From the NCBI GenBank assembly GCA_964577985.1, contig CAZOAR010000070.1, forward strand, positions 1 to 9,449: a stretch of DNA of 9,449 nucleotides. Direction: 5' to 3'. A program made the translations under genes and the position numbers. Of the stretch, positions 7,330 to 9,449 are shown one piece after another. The stretch's first letter is position 1. Each line of letters begins with the position of its first letter. This DNA comes from CAZOAR01 sp964577985 (GTDB taxonomy: Bacteria; Gemmatimonadota; CAZMKB01; CAZNLH01). Under the pieces are notes generated by a model, which saw nothing but the letters and a program-made list of their open reading frames with translations, ran no database searches and had not been told where the DNA came from.

Positions 7330-9114
7330 ATGTCGATTACAACCCTCAACCAGATTGTGGATCACTGTCTCCGCCGACATCCCAGAGACGACGCGCTTTC
7401 GTATAAAGAAGATGGTTCCTTCCGGAACATTTCAACGCGGGAGTTCGCCCGGCGAGTTACGTTGCTCGGGCTCGGGCTTGCCGACCTCGATGTCGGAATA
7501 AGAGAGAGGACAGCCATCATCTCTGAGAACAGGCCGGAGTGGGCGATAGCGGACATGTCGATCCTGTCGATCGGCGGGGTGTGCGTCCCGATATACGACA
7601 GCCTCACGCCCGCACAGACCCTCTACATCATGCGCGACGCCGGGGTGAAGACAGTCATCATCTCGAATGGGGACCAGCTTGCTAAGGTCAGAAGCATCTC
7701 TGAAGAGCTTATGGACGATCTCACCATTGTCCTTGTGGAAGGGGATCTCGGCAGAGAGAGTGGGGTGTATACACTGGATGAGATCTACTCGCGGGGAGAA
7801 TCAATGTCCCGGAGAGATCCTTCCCTGTTCACGCAGCTGTCCGGAGGCGTACGACCGGATGATGTAGCGACCATCGTCTACACTTCAGGGACGACGGGGC
7901 CTCCCAGGGGCGCTATGCTCACGCATCAAAACATCCTGTCGAATGTGGAGGCCGTCCTGGCGATGATACCGGTCGATCACAGAGACACGGTCCTTTCATT
8001 TCTCCCCTTGAGTCACATCCTGGAGCGGATGGCAGGTTACTACGCCATACTCGCCGCAGGGGGAGCTATCGCTTACGCCGGCGGAGTCGAGACCATCGCG
8101 GAGGATATGATGGCCGTATCGCCAACATTCCTGATAGCGGTCCCGAGGTTTTTCGAGAAGTTGCAAGACAGGATACAGCGTACAGTGCAGGACTCGTCGG
8201 CAGCAGGAAAACGAATGTTCGCCTGGGCTGTCGACACGGGCCTGCTGAACGAAGGGAACAAGCCCCGCGGCAGAAAAAGGACTTGCGTTGAATCCTTACG
8301 TCTGTCGATCGCCAGAAATCTAGTCTTCTCGAGGATAAGGGAGACTCTGGGCGGGAGAATACGATTCTTCGTGTCGGGCGGGGCTCCGCTGCCGCTGGAG
8401 ATCGCTCGATTCTTCCGTGCCATCGAGATCCCCATATATGAGGGTTATGGCCTCACGGAAACCTCTCCGGTAGTAACCTGCAACGCGCCTGGCGCGTGGC
8501 GTCACGGAAGTGTCGGCAGGGCGGCACCCGGAGTGGAGATAAAGATCGCGCCGGACGGTGAGATAGCAGTGAGGGGTCCCAACGTGATGTCCGGCTATCT
8601 CGGCCGGGAGAAGGAGACGAATGACGCGATGAAACAGGGGTGGTTCTTCACCGGTGACATCGGCGAGATAGACAAAGACGGATTCCTCTACATACTCGAT
8701 CGCAAGAAGGACCTGATCGTGACATCGGGAGGCAGGAACATAGCGCCCCAACCGATAGAGACCGCACTCAGAAGGAGCCCCTGTATAAAGGAGATCGTGC
8801 TAATCGGCAATGGAAGAAAATTCGTCTCGGCACTCATAGTCCCCGATCTGGATTCCATGGATATTGTTGCCGAACCGGGGTCCTCGGAGAAGGAAGAGAT
8901 GAAGGTCGTCATAGATGATTCACGAATCCGGGACATCATAGAAAAGGAAATTGAAGAACGCTCCGGTGGCCTGGCTTCATATGAGAAGATAATAGCATTC
9001 ACTCTGCTCGGCAGCGACTTCAGCATTGAAGAGGAGCTGACACCCACGCTCAAGGTCAGGAGACGCGTGGTGGAGCAGAAATACCGCTGTCTCATCGATG
9101 AGATGTACCGATGA
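7330..9114 (+). CDS. long-chain fatty acid acyl-CoA synthetase, AMP-forming
   Basis: Activates a fatty acid with ATP and CoA through an acyl-adenylate intermediate. At 594 residues it has the length of FadD15/ACSL-like long-chain synthetases. ANL-superfamily motifs occur in order: the P-loop YTSGTTGPPRG (184-194), FLPLSHILER (224-233), VSGGAPLPLE (348-357), the adenine-binding EGYGLTETSP (371-380), FFTGDIGEID (439-448), and the hinge DRKKDLIVTSGGRNI (457-471). The C-terminal LTPTLKVRR (570-578) carries the probable catalytic Lys575. The P-loop reads PPRG where most members have PKG. The ATG at 7330 fits the family start (TLNQIVDHCLRRHP), though no clear Shine-Dalgarno lies close by. It has no predicted membrane segment. 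The product probably feeds beta-oxidation or lipid recycling; chain-length preference cannot be read from the sequence. It is a single-gene unit, with a hairpin over its stop codon. Confidence 0.95.
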   Translation: MSITTLNQIVDHCLRRHPRDDALSYKEDGSFRNISTREFARRVTLLGLGLADLDVGIRERTAIISENRPEWAIADMSILSIGGVCVPIYDSLTPAQTLYIMRDAGVKTVIISNGDQLAKVRSISEELMDDLTIVLVEGDLGRESGVYTLDEIYSRGESMSRRDPSLFTQLSGGVRPDDVATIVYTSGTTGPPRGAMLTHQNILSNVEAVLAMIPVDHRDTVLSFLPLSHILERMAGYYAILAAGGAIAYAGGVETIAEDMMAVSPTFLIAVPRFFEKLQDRIQRTVQDSSAAGKRMFAWAVDTGLLNEGNKPRGRKRTCVESLRLSIARNLVFSRIRETLGGRIRFFVSGGAPLPLEIARFFRAIEIPIYEGYGLTETSPVVTCNAPGAWRHGSVGRAAPGVEIKIAPDGEIAVRGPNVMSGYLGREKETNDAMKQGWFFTGDIGEIDKDGFLYILDRKKDLIVTSGGRNIAPQPIETALRRSPCIKEIVLIGNGRKFVSALIVPDLDSMDIVAEPGSSEKEEMKVVIDDSRIRDIIEKEIEERSGGLASYEKIIAFTLLGSDFSIEEELTPTLKVRRRVVEQKYRCLIDEMYR

Positions 9115-9142
9115 TGGTATTAGTGAAACTAGTAGCACCATC
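9113..9142 (+). terminator. hairpin at the 3' end of the acyl-CoA synthetase gene
   Basis: GATGGT (9113-9118) pairs with ACCATC (9137-9142), and inside it ATTAGT (9119-9124) pairs with ACTAGT (9128-9133) around GAA, with a 3-nt bulge at 9134-9136. The stem starts within the stop codon. No T tract follows, so it may be a weak or Rho-assisted end, or an mRNA-stabilising structure. Confidence 0.45.
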
Positions 9143-9348
9143 CTCCTAATAATTGCACAACAAGTAACCCTGTATTCTGGTGATAGTTACACGTCGTGTC
9201 CCCCGGCCGAGGCCTTTTCCATTATTACTTTTTTTCGACACTTGCAGCGATGCCGACCAGGATATCGCCCAAGCAACGTTCCCTCATAATCCGCGGCAGG
9301 CCCCGGGAAACGGCACCTGAACACGCCTTTTCTCTTTCCTCCAATTGA
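9143..9348. other. noncoding gap between the acyl-CoA synthetase and the sigma-54 promoter
   Basis: No credible gene is present; a 63-codon open frame at 9098-9289 overlaps the end of the synthetase and resembles nothing. Structure seen: GTAAC (9164-9168) and GTTAC (9186-9190) as a spaced inverted repeat, the 11-bp dyad ACACG-T-CGTGT at 9189-9199, and a run of seven T at 9229-9235. The dyad lies about 155 bp upstream of the -24 element, a usual distance for an enhancer-binding protein site, but no known consensus is matched. Confidence 0.5.
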
Positions 9349-9364
9349 TTGGCACGTGACTTGC
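9349..9364 (+). promoter_or_regulatory. sigma-54 (RpoN) promoter, -24/-12
   Basis: TTGGCACG (9349-9356), four bases, then TTGC (9361-9364) matches the sigma-54 consensus YTGGCACG-N4-TTGC at every fixed position, with the GG and GC dinucleotides at the right spacing. Transcription should start near 9376 and run into the riboswitch that begins about 15-25 bases later. Such promoters need an AAA+ enhancer-binding activator. The inverted repeat GTGACT (9356-9361) and AGTCAC (9371-9376) covers the -12 box and the start point and could be an operator. Confidence 0.85.
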
Positions 9365-9389
9365 CAGAAGAGTCACTCGAAAGATCGCG

Positions 9390-9449
9390 CTGTTGAAAAT
9401 GGCAAACCTCGGGAAACCGGGGGACGCAAAGCTACGAGGCTAAGGTTTC
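9390..9449 (+). ncRNA. cyclic-di-GMP-I (GEMM-I) riboswitch, 5' part, cut by the window end
   Basis: The conserved GEMM-I text is readable: GGCAAACC (9401-9408), a stem of CCTCGG (9407-9412) and CCGGGG (9417-9422) capped by a GAAA tetraloop (9413-9416), then GGACGCAAAGC (9422-9432), and GGCTAAGG (9438-9445), the start of the second helix that carries the tetraloop receptor. This matches the order in the Vibrio Vc2 aptamer. By my alignment the ligand-contacting G20 is G9401, which would favour cyclic di-GMP over cGAMP, but this one position should be checked. The remaining aptamer, the expression platform and the controlled gene lie past base 9449. The sigma-54 promoter just upstream most likely makes this leader. 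Confidence 0.9.

Noticed and set aside
9098..9289. A 63-codon open frame after the acyl-CoA synthetase
   Set aside because: It overlaps the end of the synthetase in another frame, has no Shine-Dalgarno site and matches no family I know.

Overview
The window reads as a chromosomal segment of a free-living, probably Gram-negative bacterium. It carries the 5' half of a 16S rRNA gene, ordinary metabolic genes, a lipoprotein signal sequence on a cell-wall amidase, a sigma-54 promoter and a GEMM-I (cyclic-di-GMP-I) riboswitch. The 16S segment has deltaproteobacterium-like stretches around the 338/515 primer sites, but its 5' domain (CAAACGTTAGCGGCG) departs from the usual text. Deltaproteobacteria or a neighbouring or candidate phylum are possible, and I cannot place it further by eye. 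I see no transposase, integrase, CRISPR array or tRNA.

Layout. (1) 1-985, minus strand: the 5' part of 16S rRNA, cut by the window edge, with its leader and promoters. The leader has tandem TTGACA promoters, a boxB/boxA antitermination module and a terminator-like hairpin at the mature 16S 5' end. (2) 986-3328, minus: a 780-residue lipoprotein N-acetylmuramoyl-L-alanine amidase with Ig-like and carboxypeptidase-regulatory-like modules and a second, degenerate amidase-like domain. (3) 3329-3582: a divergent promoter region. (4) 3583-3972, plus: a Cro/CI-type helix-turn-helix regulator. (5) 4019-4055: a strong bidirectional terminator between convergent genes. (6) 4091-6352, minus: a MaeB-type malic enzyme fused to a phosphotransacetylase-like domain. 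(7) 6437-7156, minus: a HAD phosphatase of phosphoglycolate-phosphatase type, probably cotranscribed with maeB. (8) 7330-9114, plus: a long-chain fatty acid acyl-CoA synthetase, divergent from the HAD gene. (9) 9115-9449: noncoding DNA with a near-consensus sigma-54 promoter (9349-9364) leading into the first half of a GEMM-I riboswitch. Its target gene lies beyond the window.

How the genes relate. MaeB links malate to pyruvate and NADPH, and its PTA-like domain probably senses acetyl-CoA. The acyl-CoA synthetase activates fatty acids, so this neighbourhood touches acetyl-CoA and lipid metabolism. The HAD enzyme is a housekeeping phosphatase. The amidase remodels peptidoglycan from a membrane anchor, and a nine-base word is shared between its 5' leader and the regulator's promoter. 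The most striking signal is at the right edge: an RpoN promoter whose transcript would begin almost directly with a second-messenger riboswitch. This suggests that the next gene, perhaps surface, pilus or motility related, is gated both by an enhancer-binding activator and by cyclic di-GMP.
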